DNA of 64,000 nucleotides, taken from assembly GCF_003051105.1 (NCBI RefSeq), contig NZ_QAOO01000012.1, positions 1-64,000 on the forward strand. Direction: 5' to 3'. This stretch comes from Nitrosomonas nitrosa (GTDB taxonomy: Bacteria > Pseudomonadota > Gammaproteobacteria > Burkholderiales > Nitrosomonadaceae). Shown piece after piece: positions 55,349-64,000 of the stretch (positions within the stretch are counted from its first letter, which is position 1; every line of letters starts with the position of its first letter). A model generated the notes under the pieces. That model saw only the letters and a program-made list of their open reading frames with translations. It was not told the origin of the DNA and did no database searches. A program made the translations under genes and the position numbers.

Positions 55349-55657
55349 AGGTGTACCTCAATCAAATCAATCTAGTGGGTAATTTGCGATGAGTGCTAAA
55401 AGTGCGGAGAATTGTACCTGTGATTGATCAGGTTTGTTCAATTTGATCGTGTTTACGAGGTATTCAATTAATTGCGGTATATGGGGAGTACGATCGGCGC
55501 GTTGTAGTGTTGTAAATTATTTCTTAATTATCAGTAAGATGATCAAGTCTGTTTGAATTATTCGAGAAAAAGGTATGGCATGGAGGCCATTATTGAAACC
55601 CTGCGTGCACTAAAAAAGCTACAATACAAGAACTGCATTTGAACCAAGACAGACAGT
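55349..55657. other. Divergent promoter region between rdgC and the Mrp operon
   Basis: No gene seen. AT-rich, presumably containing both promoters. A 20-codon frame starting at 55580 (MEAIIETLRALKKLQYKNCI) ends just before mnhE; it might be an accidental frame or a short leader. Confidence 0.35.
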
Positions 55658-56173
55658 ATGACAATGAGTCTAATCATTCGCATGGCAATTTTTGCATTGT
55701 TGTGGTGGGTTTTTACGGAAGGTGCGCCTAGTTCTTGGTGGATAGGCGGGGTGTTCGTTCCGCTGGTTGCATGGCTGAGCGTTCGCATGGCTTCACCGCA
55801 GAACTTTTCTGTTAAGGGTATCCGCCATTTTTTACCTTTCTTTATGCGGCATTCCTTGCAAGGTGGCATTGACGTTGCCTTGCGTGCTTTGAAGCCCGGC
55901 GTGAATATTGCCCCTGGGCTGGTGACTTACCCTTTGCGGTTGCCTCACGGTGCACCACAGATATTCATGGCCAATGTGATCAGTCTGCTACCCGGCACGC
56001 TTGCCGCTGACCTGGAAGAATCGATACTCGTTGTTCATGTCCTGGATGGCCGCAGGGCGTATCAATCAGAGCTAGCACGATTGGAGGAGAAGATCGCCCA
56101 GATCTATAACATAACGTTACCCATGGTTAGCGGTAACGCAGTGCAAGATAAGCGTTTTATCAACATTTCTTGA
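55658..56173 (+). CDS. mnhE: Mrp cation/proton antiporter subunit E
   Basis: A 171-residue inner-membrane subunit of the multi-subunit Na+(K+)/H+ antiporter. It has two N-terminal hydrophobic segments (LWWVFTEGAPSSWWIGGVFV) and the family motif MANVISLLPGTLAADLEE near residue 105. It is the first gene of the operon; mnhF begins one base after its stop. The MTM start leaves a second ATG at 55664 possible. Confidence 0.88.
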   Translation: MTMSLIIRMAIFALLWWVFTEGAPSSWWIGGVFVPLVAWLSVRMASPQNFSVKGIRHFLPFFMRHSLQGGIDVALRALKPGVNIAPGLVTYPLRLPHGAPQIFMANVISLLPGTLAADLEESILVVHVLDGRRAYQSELARLEEKIAQIYNITLPMVSGNAVQDKRFINIS

Positions 56174-56174
56174 T

Positions 56175-56450
56175 ATGATCTACCAACTTTTGGCATTGTT
56201 CTTGTTGCTGACACTCGCTGCGGGCATGTGGCGACTATTGCGTGGGCCAACTATTGCTGATCGCATGCTGGCGGCTCAATTGTTCGGCACGACGACGGTT
56301 GCGATTTTACTGCTATTGTCACAAGCTTCCGGTAACAGTGCGTTGCAAGATGTGGCGATGGTATTTGCCTTGCTGGCAGTGATTACTGTGGTGGCTTTTG
56401 TGCGCCGTGCCTGGCCAAATAAAATGGAACGAAGTGATGATCCTAGTTGA
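56175..56450 (+). CDS. mnhF: Mrp antiporter subunit F
   Basis: A 91-residue membrane protein with three hydrophobic segments and the family motif RLLRGPTIADRMLAAQLFGT. It is part of the membrane arm of the Mrp complex. The gene overlaps mnhG by 14 bases. Confidence 0.88.
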   Translation: MIYQLLALFLLLTLAAGMWRLLRGPTIADRMLAAQLFGTTTVAILLLLSQASGNSALQDVAMVFALLAVITVVAFVRRAWPNKMERSDDPS

Positions 56451-56736
56451 TATCGTTTCCGGTTTATTGTTGATTGTCGGCACAGTCTTTTTTTTGGCGG
56501 GAACAGTCGGCTTATTGCGTTTTCCTGATGTATATACCCGGTTGCATGCGCTTACCAAAGCGGATAATTTGGGGTTGGGATTTGTCATCGCTGGATTGGC
56601 GGTACAGGCAGAGTCCTGGTCGGCCGTACTCAAATTGATCATTATCTGGCTATTGGTGCTGTTGGCTTCCTCCGCGGCTTGTCATTTGGTTGCGCGCGGC
56701 GCGCTTCGTGGGAAAATTATGCCATGGAAGTCTTGA
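56437..56736 (+). CDS. mnhG: Mrp antiporter subunit G
   Basis: From ATG 56437 the protein has 99 residues, with three membrane segments and the family signature GTVGLLRFPDVYTRLHALTKADN. The chosen start sits inside the end of mnhF; a longer reading from 56398 would overlap it by more than 50 bases. Its stop overlaps the next gene by 13 bases. Confidence 0.88.
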   Translation: MILVDIVSGLLLIVGTVFFLAGTVGLLRFPDVYTRLHALTKADNLGLGFVIAGLAVQAESWSAVLKLIIIWLLVLLASSAACHLVARGALRGKIMPWKS

Positions 56737-57065
56737 TGTTGGTGAATGGTGCTTTCGATCTCTTGCTGGCGCTCATGTTGATAGGAGTGGCTTGGGTGGT
56801 ACTGTCCAGTCCGGATTTGTTCAGAGCGGTGGTGCTATTTGTCGTGTTTGGCTTGTTGATGACGCTTGCCTGGGTCAGGCTAGATGCGCCGGATATTGCA
56901 TTGGCTGAAGTCGCGATCGGCGCGGGGCTGACGGGTGCTTTGTTGCTTTCCGCGTGGGCACGTTTAAGCCGGTATTCTGACAAAGCTGACCAGAACGCAG
57001 GCGATGCGACCGCACAGAGAGCTGTTGAGGGCATCGGACGCGGAGATCACATCAAACGTGAATGA
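56724..57065 (+). CDS. DUF4040 subunit of the Mrp antiporter (MbhD/MnhB-N type)
   Basis: A 113-residue membrane protein from ATG 56724, with three hydrophobic segments and the DUF4040 core LVFRAVVLFV-like region followed by WVRLDAPDIALAEVAIGAGL. In fused Mrp systems this piece is part of the large MnhA subunit; here it is separate. The last eight bases (GTGAATGA) also contain the start codon of acetate kinase, so translation of the two is coupled. Confidence 0.8.
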   Translation: MEVLMLVNGAFDLLLALMLIGVAWVVLSSPDLFRAVVLFVVFGLLMTLAWVRLDAPDIALAEVAIGAGLTGALLLSAWARLSRYSDKADQNAGDATAQRAVEGIGRGDHIKRE

Positions 57066-58278
57066 TGTCATTTTGACGCTCAATGCGGGCTCTTCCAGTA
57101 TCAAATTCGGTTTGTATACTTTTGAGGGGCAATCGGAGACGTTAATTTGGCGTGGCCACTTGGATTTATCCAGGCAACCTTCACGATTTATTGTGACAGA
57201 TTTGGAGCAGCGTGAGATTGATTGGCAAGAAACGTTCAAGGGGAGCAGCTATCAGGATGCCCTGAGCAGACTGCTGCGGTGGTTGGTTGAGCAGATGGCC
57301 TCCTTTCGGTTAGTGGGTGTTGGCCATCGCCTAGTACATGGTGGGGTCGCGTTCAACCATCCCGTTATCATCAATGAACAAGTGATGGTCAGCTTGGAAA
57401 AGTTGGCGCCATTGGCGCCGCTCCATCAGCCTCCCGCACTGGAGGGCATCCGGGCGATCGAGCGGTTTCAACGGGAGTTACCTCAGGTCGCTTGTTTCGA
57501 TACTGCTTTTCATCGAACCATGCCCTTTGAGGAGCAAGTGTATGCGTTGCCTATACGCTGGTCGGAGAAAGGAATCCGTCGGTACGGTTTTCACGGACTT
57601 TCCTATGAATACATAGCAAACATCTTGCCAGACTATTTGGGTGATGACGCGGATGGACGGGTTCTGGTTGCCCACTTAGGCCATGGAGCCAGTTTATGTG
57701 CACTGAAACAACGGAAAAGTGTCGGTACTACCATGGGATTTTCTCCTTTGGAGGGAATGCCAATGAGTAGCCGTTGCGGTAACCTTGATCCTGCCGTATT
57801 GCTTTATCTGATGCGTGAGGAACGGATGGACATCGAATCGATTTCGGATTTGCTCCACCACCATTCTGGATTGCTGGGATTGTCCGGTATCAGCGGAGAT
57901 ATGCGCGAACTGTTGGCGAGTGATGAGCCACGTGCGCAACAGACAGTGCGTTATTTTGTCTGGCAGGTGAGTCGCCAAATTGGCGCATTGACTGCGATAC
58001 TCGGTGGACTCGATGCTTTGGTGTTTACCGCTGGCATAGGAGAGCATGCTCCAGTGGTGCGTTCGCAGATTTGTCGGCAGTCGTCTTGGCTCGGTATGGA
58101 GCTCGATGAAGCAGCAAATTCAGCAAACCTTGCCTGTATCAGTGCTCCAGCCAGTCGTGTCAAGGTCTGGGTTTTGCCCACGGACGAAGAACGCATGATC
58201 GCGCACCATACTTATAAATTACTAGCAGATCAGCGGGTGATTACCAACGAAAAAGAGGGCCTCAATGATGACAAATAA
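57058..58278 (+). CDS. ackA: Acetate kinase
   Basis: Interconverts acetyl phosphate + ADP and acetate + ATP. The protein has 406 residues from GTG 57058. Family motifs are [12 protein letters not shown] at the start, [59 protein letters not shown] and [10 protein letters not shown]. The GTG is chosen because it overlaps the preceding stop by 8 bases and begins directly at the conserved N-terminus; ATG 57004 would add an unrelated extension. It lies directly before phosphoketolase (14-base overlap), its natural metabolic partner, inside the antiporter operon. Confidence 0.92.
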   Translation: MNDVILTLNAGSSSIKFGLYTFEGQSETLIWRGHLDLSRQPSRFIVTDLEQREIDWQETFKGSSYQDALSRLLRWLVEQMASFRLVGVGHRLVHGGVAFNHPVIINEQVMVSLEKLAPLAPLHQPPALEGIRAIERFQRELPQVACFDTAFHRTMPFEEQVYALPIRWSEKGIRRYGFHGLSYEYIANILPDYLGDDADGRVLVAHLGHGASLCALKQRKSVGTTMGFSPLEGMPMSSRCGNLDPAVLLYLMREERMDIESISDLLHHHSGLLGLSGISGDMRELLASDEPRAQQTVRYFVWQVSRQIGALTAILGGLDALVFTAGIGEHAPVVRSQICRQSSWLGMELDEAANSANLACISAPASRVKVWVLPTDEERMIAHHTYKLLADQRVITNEKEGLNDDK

Positions 58279-60658
58279 TGATTTTACCCTTGCTCAGTTA
58301 CCCCCCCTATCCCCGGAAGAACTCGACAAAATCGACGCCTATTGGCGTGCCGCCAATTATTTGTCGGTCGGCCAGATTTACTTAATGGACAACCCTTTGT
58401 TGAGCGAACCACTGGAGCTGAGCCATATCAAGCCGCGGCTGCTGGGCCATTGGGGAACGACACCCGGTCTCAATTTTATTTATGCGCACCTGAACCGTGT
58501 CATCAAACAGCATGACTTGAACATGATCTATATCGCTGGTCCGGGTCATGGTGGACCGGCACTGGTAGCCAATACTTACTTGGAAGGAACTTACTCGGAG
58601 CATTATCCCGATGTATCGCAAGATAGCGAAGGCATGAAGGAGTTATTTCGTCAGTTTTCCTTTCCAGGCGGCATCGGCAGCCATGCTACACCGGAAATTC
58701 CGGGATCGATCCATGAAGGAGGAGAATTGGGCTATGCGCTGTCGCATGCATTTGGTGCGGTGTTTGACAATCCGGATTTGATTGCCGCATGTGTGATTGG
58801 GGACGGTGAAGCCGAAACTGGCCCACTCGCAACTGCTTGGCACTCGAATAAATTTCTCAACCCCCTTCATGATGGTGCGGTACTGCCAATTTTGCATCTC
58901 AATGGCTATAAGATCGCCAATCCAACCGTGTTGGCGCGAATCAGCCGGGAAGAATTGCTTCAGCTTTTTCAAGGCTATGGTTATCAACCTTATGTGGTCG
59001 AAGGCGATACTGTACCCGATATGCATCAGAAAATGGCAGGTTTGCTCGATCGGGTCGTGGACGAGATTCGCGCGATTCAAGCGGGTGCGCGTCAACAGGG
59101 GCTGGCGCGGCGACCGCGCTGGCCAATGATTGTTTTGTGTTCTCCCAAAGGTTGGACGGGGCCAAAGGAAGTGGATGGAAAGAAAATCGAAGGCACGTGG
59201 CGCTCTCATCAAGTGCCCTTGGCGAATCTTGCTAAGCAACCAGATCATGTGCAACAGCTTGAGCAATGGTTGAAGAGTTATCGTCCCGAGGAGTTGTTCG
59301 ATGAAAATGGCCGCTTAATAGAAGCGTTGCGTGCACTCGCACCCGCCGGTGAGAGGCGTATGGGCGCCAATCCGCATGCCAATGGTGGGTTACTGCTGAA
59401 ACAGTTGCGTTTGCCCGATTTCCGTGACTATGCGATCGATATGACGCAGCCAGGACAGGTAACGGCAGAGGCGACCCGCATCATGGGGCGTTTCTTGCGG
59501 GATGTCATGCGGGCGAATATGCAGACCAAGAATTTTCGTGTTTTCGGACCGGATGAGACCGCCTCCAATCGCCTCGATGATATATTTGATGTGACGCCGC
59601 GCACCTGGCTTGCCGATACGTTACCGGATGACGAACACCTGGCCGCCGATGGGCGTGTCATGGAAATACTGAGCGAGCATACCTGTCAGGGTTGGCTGGA
59701 AGGCTATTTGCTGACAGGCCGACACGGTTTGTTTTCTTGCTATGAAGCGTTTATCCATATCGTGGATTCCATGTTCAATCAGCATGCAAAATGGCTCAAA
59801 GTGAGCAAGGAAGTCCCTTGGCGCAGATCGATTGCGTCACTGAACTACCTGCTGACTTCCCATGTATGGCGCCAAGATCACAATGGGTTTTCGCATCAAG
59901 ACCCTGGATTCATCGATCATGTCGTCAATAAAAAAGCAAGCATCATCCGTATTTATCTGCCGCCCGATGCGAATAGTCTGCTGTATGTCACGGATAAATG
60001 CCTGCGCAGCCGTGATTTCGTCAATGTGATCGTCTCAGGTAAGCAACCTCAGGTGCAGTGGCTGGATATGGATGCTGCCATCAAGCATTGCACGGCAGGG
60101 ATCGGCATATGGGATTGGGCCAGTAATGATCAAAGCATTGAACCGGATGTGGTCATTGCTTGTGCGGGGGATGTGCCTACCATCGAAGCATTGGCTGCGG
60201 TCAGCATTCTGTGGGATCATGTGCCCGATCTCAGAATACGCTTGATCAATGTCGTCGATCTGATGACACTCCAACATGAGGATGAGCACCCACAAGGCTT
60301 ATCCAACCGAGATTTCGATACGCTGTTTACCACCGATAAACCGATTATTTTCGCTTATCACGGCTATCCGTGGCTGATCCATCGGCTAACCTACCGTCGC
60401 ACCAATCATCGCAACCTTCATGTGCGCGGTTATAAGGAGGAAGGCACTACGACGACGCCATTCGATATGGCAGTACGAAACGATTTAGACCGCTTTCATT
60501 TGGTGGATGATGTCATTGACCGGGTGCCTAAACTGGGTTACACCGCAGCCTATTTAAAACAGATCATGCGCGATAAGCTGGTAGAACACCGCGAATATAT
60601 CAATACGCATGGCCAGGATATGCCCGAGATTCGCAACTGGAAATGGACGCATCACTGA
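58265..60658 (+). CDS. xfp: Xylulose-5-phosphate/fructose-6-phosphate phosphoketolase
   Basis: A thiamine-diphosphate enzyme splitting xylulose 5-phosphate (and often fructose 6-phosphate) with phosphate to acetyl phosphate plus glyceraldehyde 3-phosphate (or erythrose 4-phosphate). The 797 residues have the family-wide motifs [59 protein letters not shown] and [19 protein letters not shown]. The acetyl phosphate would go to the upstream acetate kinase to yield ATP. The start overlaps ackA; the next antiporter gene is 60 bases downstream. Confidence 0.95.
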   Translation: MMTNNDFTLAQLPPLSPEELDKIDAYWRAANYLSVGQIYLMDNPLLSEPLELSHIKPRLLGHWGTTPGLNFIYAHLNRVIKQHDLNMIYIAGPGHGGPALVANTYLEGTYSEHYPDVSQDSEGMKELFRQFSFPGGIGSHATPEIPGSIHEGGELGYALSHAFGAVFDNPDLIAACVIGDGEAETGPLATAWHSNKFLNPLHDGAVLPILHLNGYKIANPTVLARISREELLQLFQGYGYQPYVVEGDTVPDMHQKMAGLLDRVVDEIRAIQAGARQQGLARRPRWPMIVLCSPKGWTGPKEVDGKKIEGTWRSHQVPLANLAKQPDHVQQLEQWLKSYRPEELFDENGRLIEALRALAPAGERRMGANPHANGGLLLKQLRLPDFRDYAIDMTQPGQVTAEATRIMGRFLRDVMRANMQTKNFRVFGPDETASNRLDDIFDVTPRTWLADTLPDDEHLAADGRVMEILSEHTCQGWLEGYLLTGRHGLFSCYEAFIHIVDSMFNQHAKWLKVSKEVPWRRSIASLNYLLTSHVWRQDHNGFSHQDPGFIDHVVNKKASIIRIYLPPDANSLLYVTDKCLRSRDFVNVIVSGKQPQVQWLDMDAAIKHCTAGIGIWDWASNDQSIEPDVVIACAGDVPTIEALAAVSILWDHVPDLRIRLINVVDLMTLQHEDEHPQGLSNRDFDTLFTTDKPIIFAYHGYPWLIHRLTYRRTNHRNLHVRGYKEEGTTTTPFDMAVRNDLDRFHLVDDVIDRVPKLGYTAAYLKQIMRDKLVEHREYINTHGQDMPEIRNWKWTHH

Positions 60659-60718
60659 ATGTTATTTGCTTAATGGACAAGAATCATCGGCCGTCGTTGT
60701 TGCATAAAAGGAAGCGAT

Positions 60719-61435
60719 ATGCAAATTAAAGTGCTTTCTCAAAAAATGGAAGAAGATACGATCGCATCCTGGCCGATCCGTTTGACGGTGGGCGGGATAG
60801 TTTTGATGATAGCGGTAGGATTGCTTTATGCCATTTGGTCTTTGTCCCCTGACTATGCTGAATTGAAGTGGACGCTGGCGGCATCGATGCATGAAAGCGG
60901 GGTGAGTCACCCTGTCACAGCGGTTCTGATGAATTTCAGAGGTTACGATACGTTGCTGGAAATGGGCGTATTGCTGCTTGCAGTGATGGGAACATGGTCG
61001 CTGACGCCGATCAAGGCAGCACCAGAAACCCATCCTCCCGGTCTTGTGCAGGATGGGTTGCTCCGCCTGCTGATTCCGCTCATCACTTTGGTGGCGGGGT
61101 ATGTGTTGTGGGCAGGGGCATATGCACCTGGTGGTGCTTTTCAGGCAGGGGCATTGTTGACAGCAGCGGGCATTTTGCTGCTGTTGTCCGATTGGCAGTT
61201 GCCAGCTTCATTGTTGCCCTGGCTGCTGCGATTGTTGCTGGTTAGCGGAGTGGCCGTGTTTATCGGTGCTGCGCTCAGTATGCTATGGCTAAATACTTAT
61301 TTACTGGCTTATCCACCGCAATGGGCGGGTAGCATTATCTTGTTGATCGAGCTATGTGCGACCGTGTCTATTAGTGCGATATTGGTTGCGCTATTTCTGG
61401 GTGGTAGGCCTGACGAACCTGGCAGCACTATATGA
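60719..61435 (+). CDS. mnhB: Mrp antiporter subunit B, with MbhE-like N-terminal part
   Basis: A 238-residue membrane protein. The N-terminal 100 residues carry a hydrophobic helix and the FRGYDTLLEMGVLLLAVMG motif found at the end of MnhA or in stand-alone MbhE. The rest is MnhB (AGYVLWAGAYAPGGAFQAGA, then four hydrophobic segments). It continues the operon after xfp and its stop overlaps mnhC by 4 bases. Confidence 0.85.
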   Translation: MQIKVLSQKMEEDTIASWPIRLTVGGIVLMIAVGLLYAIWSLSPDYAELKWTLAASMHESGVSHPVTAVLMNFRGYDTLLEMGVLLLAVMGTWSLTPIKAAPETHPPGLVQDGLLRLLIPLITLVAGYVLWAGAYAPGGAFQAGALLTAAGILLLLSDWQLPASLLPWLLRLLLVSGVAVFIGAALSMLWLNTYLLAYPPQWAGSIILLIELCATVSISAILVALFLGGRPDEPGSTI

Positions 61436-61740
61436 GTTCAACCTTCTTTTTTGCGTTGGCGGGTATTGGCTTGTTTGTTTTGGGGCTATACGGTTTGATC
61501 ATTTATGCGCATTTATTGAGAAAGATCCTGGCGATCAACATTATGGGAAGCGGGGTGTTTCTAGTTCTGGCTGGATTGGCGCACCGGCTTCCCGATGGTA
61601 CGGCTGATCCCATCTCTCATGCCATGATTATCACGGGCATTGTAGTGGCAGTGGCAGCAACAGCCTTGGCATTGGTTTTGATGTTGCAAGTCCAGCATAC
61701 CACCGGCCAGGCAGTATTACCGGAAAAACAAAAATACTAG
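61432..61740 (+). CDS. mnhC: Mrp antiporter subunit C
   Basis: A 102-residue NuoK-like membrane subunit with three helices and family segments LFVLGLYGLIIYAHLLRKIL and DPISHAMIITGIVVAVAATA. It overlaps both neighbours (ATGA at the start; the final base of TAG is shared with the GTG of mnhD). Confidence 0.88.
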   Translation: MSSTFFFALAGIGLFVLGLYGLIIYAHLLRKILAINIMGSGVFLVLAGLAHRLPDGTADPISHAMIITGIVVAVAATALALVLMLQVQHTTGQAVLPEKQKY

Positions 61741-63206
61741 TGCTTTCCTCAACTGCTCTTATCTGGGGTGTCGCCCTCATTCTGCTTCCGCTGTCAGGCG
61801 CCCTGCTGACCTTCTTGTTTCGTGCCGTGGCGACGCCAATTGGCATCTGCGTTGCATTGGCGATTAACTTATGTACAGTCCGCTTGGCTTGGCTAATTTC
61901 TACGCAGGAAGTACCGCGCTATCCGTTAGGGGGCTGGGGCGCGCCATTGGGAATCGACCTTTACGTAGACGGTTTGAGTATGACATTGCTGATCATGAGC
62001 GCGGTCGTTGGGCTCGCGATTAGTTGCTATGCGCCGTCTTACTTTCGTTCCGCCCGGCATAAGCTGATTTATTTCTGGCCATTGTGGCTGTTCTTGTGGA
62101 CGGCACTAAATGCGTTGTTTCTTTCTGCTGATATTTTTAATCTTTATGTAACCTTAGAGCTACTTAGCCTGGCAGCAGTCGCTTTGGCCGCCTTGGCGGG
62201 CAGTGCTGACGCTTTGACCGGTGCCATGCGTTATTTGTTGGTCAGTCTACTGGGTTCTTTGTGCTATTTGCTCGGCGTTGCGCTGCTTTATCATGCTTAT
62301 GCGACAGTCGATATCGCATTGCTGGCCGAGCGCGTCGTGGCTTCCCCGATCACCTCCGCAGCGTTTGGTCTCATGATGGCCGGTTTGCTGCTTAAAACCG
62401 CACTTTTCCCCCTCCACTTCTGGCTACCGCCTGCGCATGCCAGCGCTGCTGCGCCGGTCAGTGCGTTACTCTCCGCATTGGTGGTGAAAGCATCCTATTA
62501 TTTATTGTTACGTCTATGGCTGGAAGTATTCGGCAATGTCAATGTAGGCATCGACGTTATATTGGGTGTGTTTGGCGCTGCGGCGGTGCTGTGGGGTTCG
62601 CTGCAAGCATTGCGTCAGTCCCGATTGAAACTGTTGATTGCGTATTCGACAGTGGCGCAACTGGGTTATTTGTTTGTAGTTTTTCCACTTGCGGCAGTCA
62701 ATGCCAATGCTTGGCAGGGAGCACTCTATTTGGCGCTATCACATGCCTTCGCCAAGGCTGCGATGTTCTTGGCTGCTGGCAATATGCTGTTATTTTGTGG
62801 CCATGATCGCATTATCGATTTGGACCGGGTAGTGCAGCGCTTGCCACTGAGTCTCAGCGCATTTGCGCTTGCGGGTGTCAGCATCATTGGATTGCCACCG
62901 AGCGGTGGATTCATCGGTAAATGGTTGCTGCTGGAGGTGGCGGTGGCGCACGCACTTTGGGGCTGGGCTGTGGTGATCGTGGTCGGCGGAATATTAGCGG
63001 CAGCTTATGTATTCAGAGTAGTAGGTCACGCGTTTACTCCGGCAAAAAATACACACGAGGTGCACGCAGTGCCTGCGGTCATGGAATGGGTCGCTTTGGT
63101 GCTGGCCACGAGCTCGATCTTACTGGGGTTGAGTGCAGCCCAAACGCTTATGCTATTTGAAGTGGGTGATCCATTCAGGATCCTGTCTGGGGAGGCGCCG
63201 TCATGA
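61740..63206 (+). CDS. mnhD: Mrp antiporter subunit D (NuoN/M-like proton channel)
   Basis: A 488-residue membrane protein of about 14 helices, starting at GTG 61740. Proton-channel hallmarks are FLSADIFNLYVTLELLSLAA, the GLLLKTALFPLHFWLPPAHA loop with the conserved Lys, and YSTVAQLGYLF. It is one of the two large ion-translocating subunits. The stop overlaps the next start (ATGA). Confidence 0.9.
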   Translation: MLSSTALIWGVALILLPLSGALLTFLFRAVATPIGICVALAINLCTVRLAWLISTQEVPRYPLGGWGAPLGIDLYVDGLSMTLLIMSAVVGLAISCYAPSYFRSARHKLIYFWPLWLFLWTALNALFLSADIFNLYVTLELLSLAAVALAALAGSADALTGAMRYLLVSLLGSLCYLLGVALLYHAYATVDIALLAERVVASPITSAAFGLMMAGLLLKTALFPLHFWLPPAHASAAAPVSALLSALVVKASYYLLLRLWLEVFGNVNVGIDVILGVFGAAAVLWGSLQALRQSRLKLLIAYSTVAQLGYLFVVFPLAAVNANAWQGALYLALSHAFAKAAMFLAAGNMLLFCGHDRIIDLDRVVQRLPLSLSAFALAGVSIIGLPPSGGFIGKWLLLEVAVAHALWGWAVVIVVGGILAAAYVFRVVGHAFTPAKNTHEVHAVPAVMEWVALVLATSSILLGLSAAQTLMLFEVGDPFRILSGEAPS

Positions 63207-64000
63207 TTTGGCAAAGCTCGCTACCCCTGCTGGTTCTATGCAGTTCGCTACTGCCTGGCCTGATCATTTTTGCATTGCCCGAATCGAGTGTGCGTATTCG
63301 TACAACGCTGAATTTATTTGGCGCTGTGACCAAGCTGGCGCTGGTGGCTTGGATGGTTTGGGATGTTTATCAGGGACATCAATTTGAAACACGGCTGCAA
63401 TTTCTTCCCAACCTTGACTTCACCCTGCAGATGGGACCATTGTCCGTGCTTTTTGTTACGCTGTCCGCGCTGCTATGGCTGGTAACAACGATTTATGCTA
63501 TCGGTTATTTGGAGGGTTCTCCACATCGTAGCCGTTTTTTCGGGTTTTTTAGTCTGTGTGTGACCGCGACCGCTGGGGTGGCAATGGCGGGTAATTTACT
63601 CACATTTCTGCTTTTTTACGAAATGCTGACGCTCGTGACCTATCCCCTTGTGGTTCATCGTGGAACAGAGGCGGCCCGCCAGGCTGGACATACCTATCTC
63701 CGTTACACGCTGCCCGGCGGTGTCCTGTTATTGATCGGCACGGTCTGGCTATACACCGTGACGGGCACCTTGGAGTTTACTTCGCGTGGATTTTTGCAGA
63801 CTGTAGATGAATCGCAGCATCCAGCGCTGATCGCAATCTTTTTTCTTCTTGTCATGGGATTTGGGGTAAAAGCCGCTTTGATTCCCCTGCATGGCTGGCT
63901 TCCGCAAGCGATGGTTGCACCTGCACCCGTAAGTGCGCTATTGCACGCGGTTGCGGTCGTGAAGGCTGGTGCATTTGGAGTAATTCGGATCGTTTACGAC
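63203..64000 (+). CDS. Second NuoL/M-like antiporter subunit, cut by window edge
   Basis: Open from ATG 63203 to the last base of the window (266 codons seen). It is hydrophobic throughout, with proton-channel-family segments FTLQMGPLSVLFVTLSALLW, GNLLTFLLFYEMLTLVTYPL, GVKAALIPLHGWLPQAMVAP and APVSALLHAVAVVKAGAFGV. It is probably the MnhA-like or a second MnhD-like subunit of the complex; without the C-terminus the two cannot be told apart. It is coupled to mnhD by a 4-base overlap. Confidence 0.85.
   Translation, partial: MIWQSSLPLLVLCSSLLPGLIIFALPESSVRIRTTLNLFGAVTKLALVAWMVWDVYQGHQFETRLQFLPNLDFTLQMGPLSVLFVTLSALLWLVTTIYAIGYLEGSPHRSRFFGFFSLCVTATAGVAMAGNLLTFLLFYEMLTLVTYPLVVHRGTEAARQAGHTYLRYTLPGGVLLLIGTVWLYTVTGTLEFTSRGFLQTVDESQHPALIAIFFLLVMGFGVKAALIPLHGWLPQAMVAPAPVSALLHAVAVVKAGAFGVIRIVYD

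Noticed and set aside
1-64000. CRISPR arrays, tRNA and rRNA genes
   Set aside because: I saw no regularly spaced direct repeats and no tRNA- or rRNA-like segments when reading the intergenic regions; a covariance-model scan would be needed to exclude small RNAs.

Overview
The window looks like a chromosomal segment of a moderate-GC betaproteobacterium, most likely a ureolytic ammonia oxidizer of the Nitrosomonas type. The grounds are a complete urease operon with a UT-type urea transporter, a phosphoketolase/acetate kinase pair, PEP-CTERM-type sorting tails and the general style of the housekeeping proteins. No ammonia monooxygenase, rRNA or tRNA gene is present, so the genus is an inference.

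Layout. 0-4.1 kb: the tail of a transposase, then a minus-strand O-antigen/polysaccharide export set (wzm, wzt with a C-terminal sugar-binding domain, and a GT4 glycosyltransferase with a coiled coil). 4.3-8.5 kb: rlmI, nadE and nadC. 8.8-14.2 kb: two copper enzymes in tandem, a galactose-oxidase-type copper radical oxidase with all active-site residues, and an 1124-residue multicopper oxidase fused to vWD and Ig-like domains with a C-terminal membrane helix. 14.3-20.7 kb: an accessory, partly decayed island. It holds a DUF1566 protein with a PEP-CTERM-like tail, a broken PEP-CTERM gene, a MazE/MazF pair broken by two slippage frameshifts, a RelE-like/superfamily-1 helicase/ankyrin fusion protein, and an hsdM-DUF262 chimeric pseudogene. 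20.7-25.4 kb: a secreted M1-M28-PDZ peptidase fusion and a divergent TolB-like propeller protein. 25.4-26.3 kb: a small lipoprotein and copies of a palindromic repeat element. 26.3-29.1 kb: an EEP nuclease/phosphatase-fold protein and a phospholipase D-VTT fusion.

29.4-38.2 kb is mostly housekeeping: a GltB-like FMN protein, clpB, dapA, bamC, a small lipoprotein, a di-haem cytochrome c peroxidase and a DUF1269-like membrane protein. 38.4-52.2 kb is a nickel/urea module: a metal ABC transporter (permease, ATPase, binding protein) divergent from a TonB-dependent receptor, with a NikR-like operator between them; then nikR, then a convergent urea transporter and ureG-F-E-C-B-A-D, preceded by a large porin. 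Together these would supply nickel, import urea and hydrolyse it to ammonia and CO2, the substrates of a chemolithoautotrophic ammonia oxidizer.

52.4-55.4 kb holds a small lipoprotein cytochrome c, a repetitive lipoprotein, a decayed stretch and rdgC. 55.6-64 kb is an Mrp-type cation/proton antiporter operon (E, F, G, a DUF4040 subunit, B, C, D and a truncated NuoL/M-like gene). Acetate kinase and phosphoketolase genes sit inside it with overlapping reading frames, which suggests co-expression of ion homeostasis with the acetyl-phosphate/ATP branch of carbon metabolism.

The least familiar elements are the copper radical oxidase/MCO-vWD pair, the RelE-helicase-ankyrin protein, the chimeric hsdM-DUF262 relic, the palindromic mobile repeat that has supplied the end of a gene, and the carbon-metabolism genes embedded in the antiporter operon.
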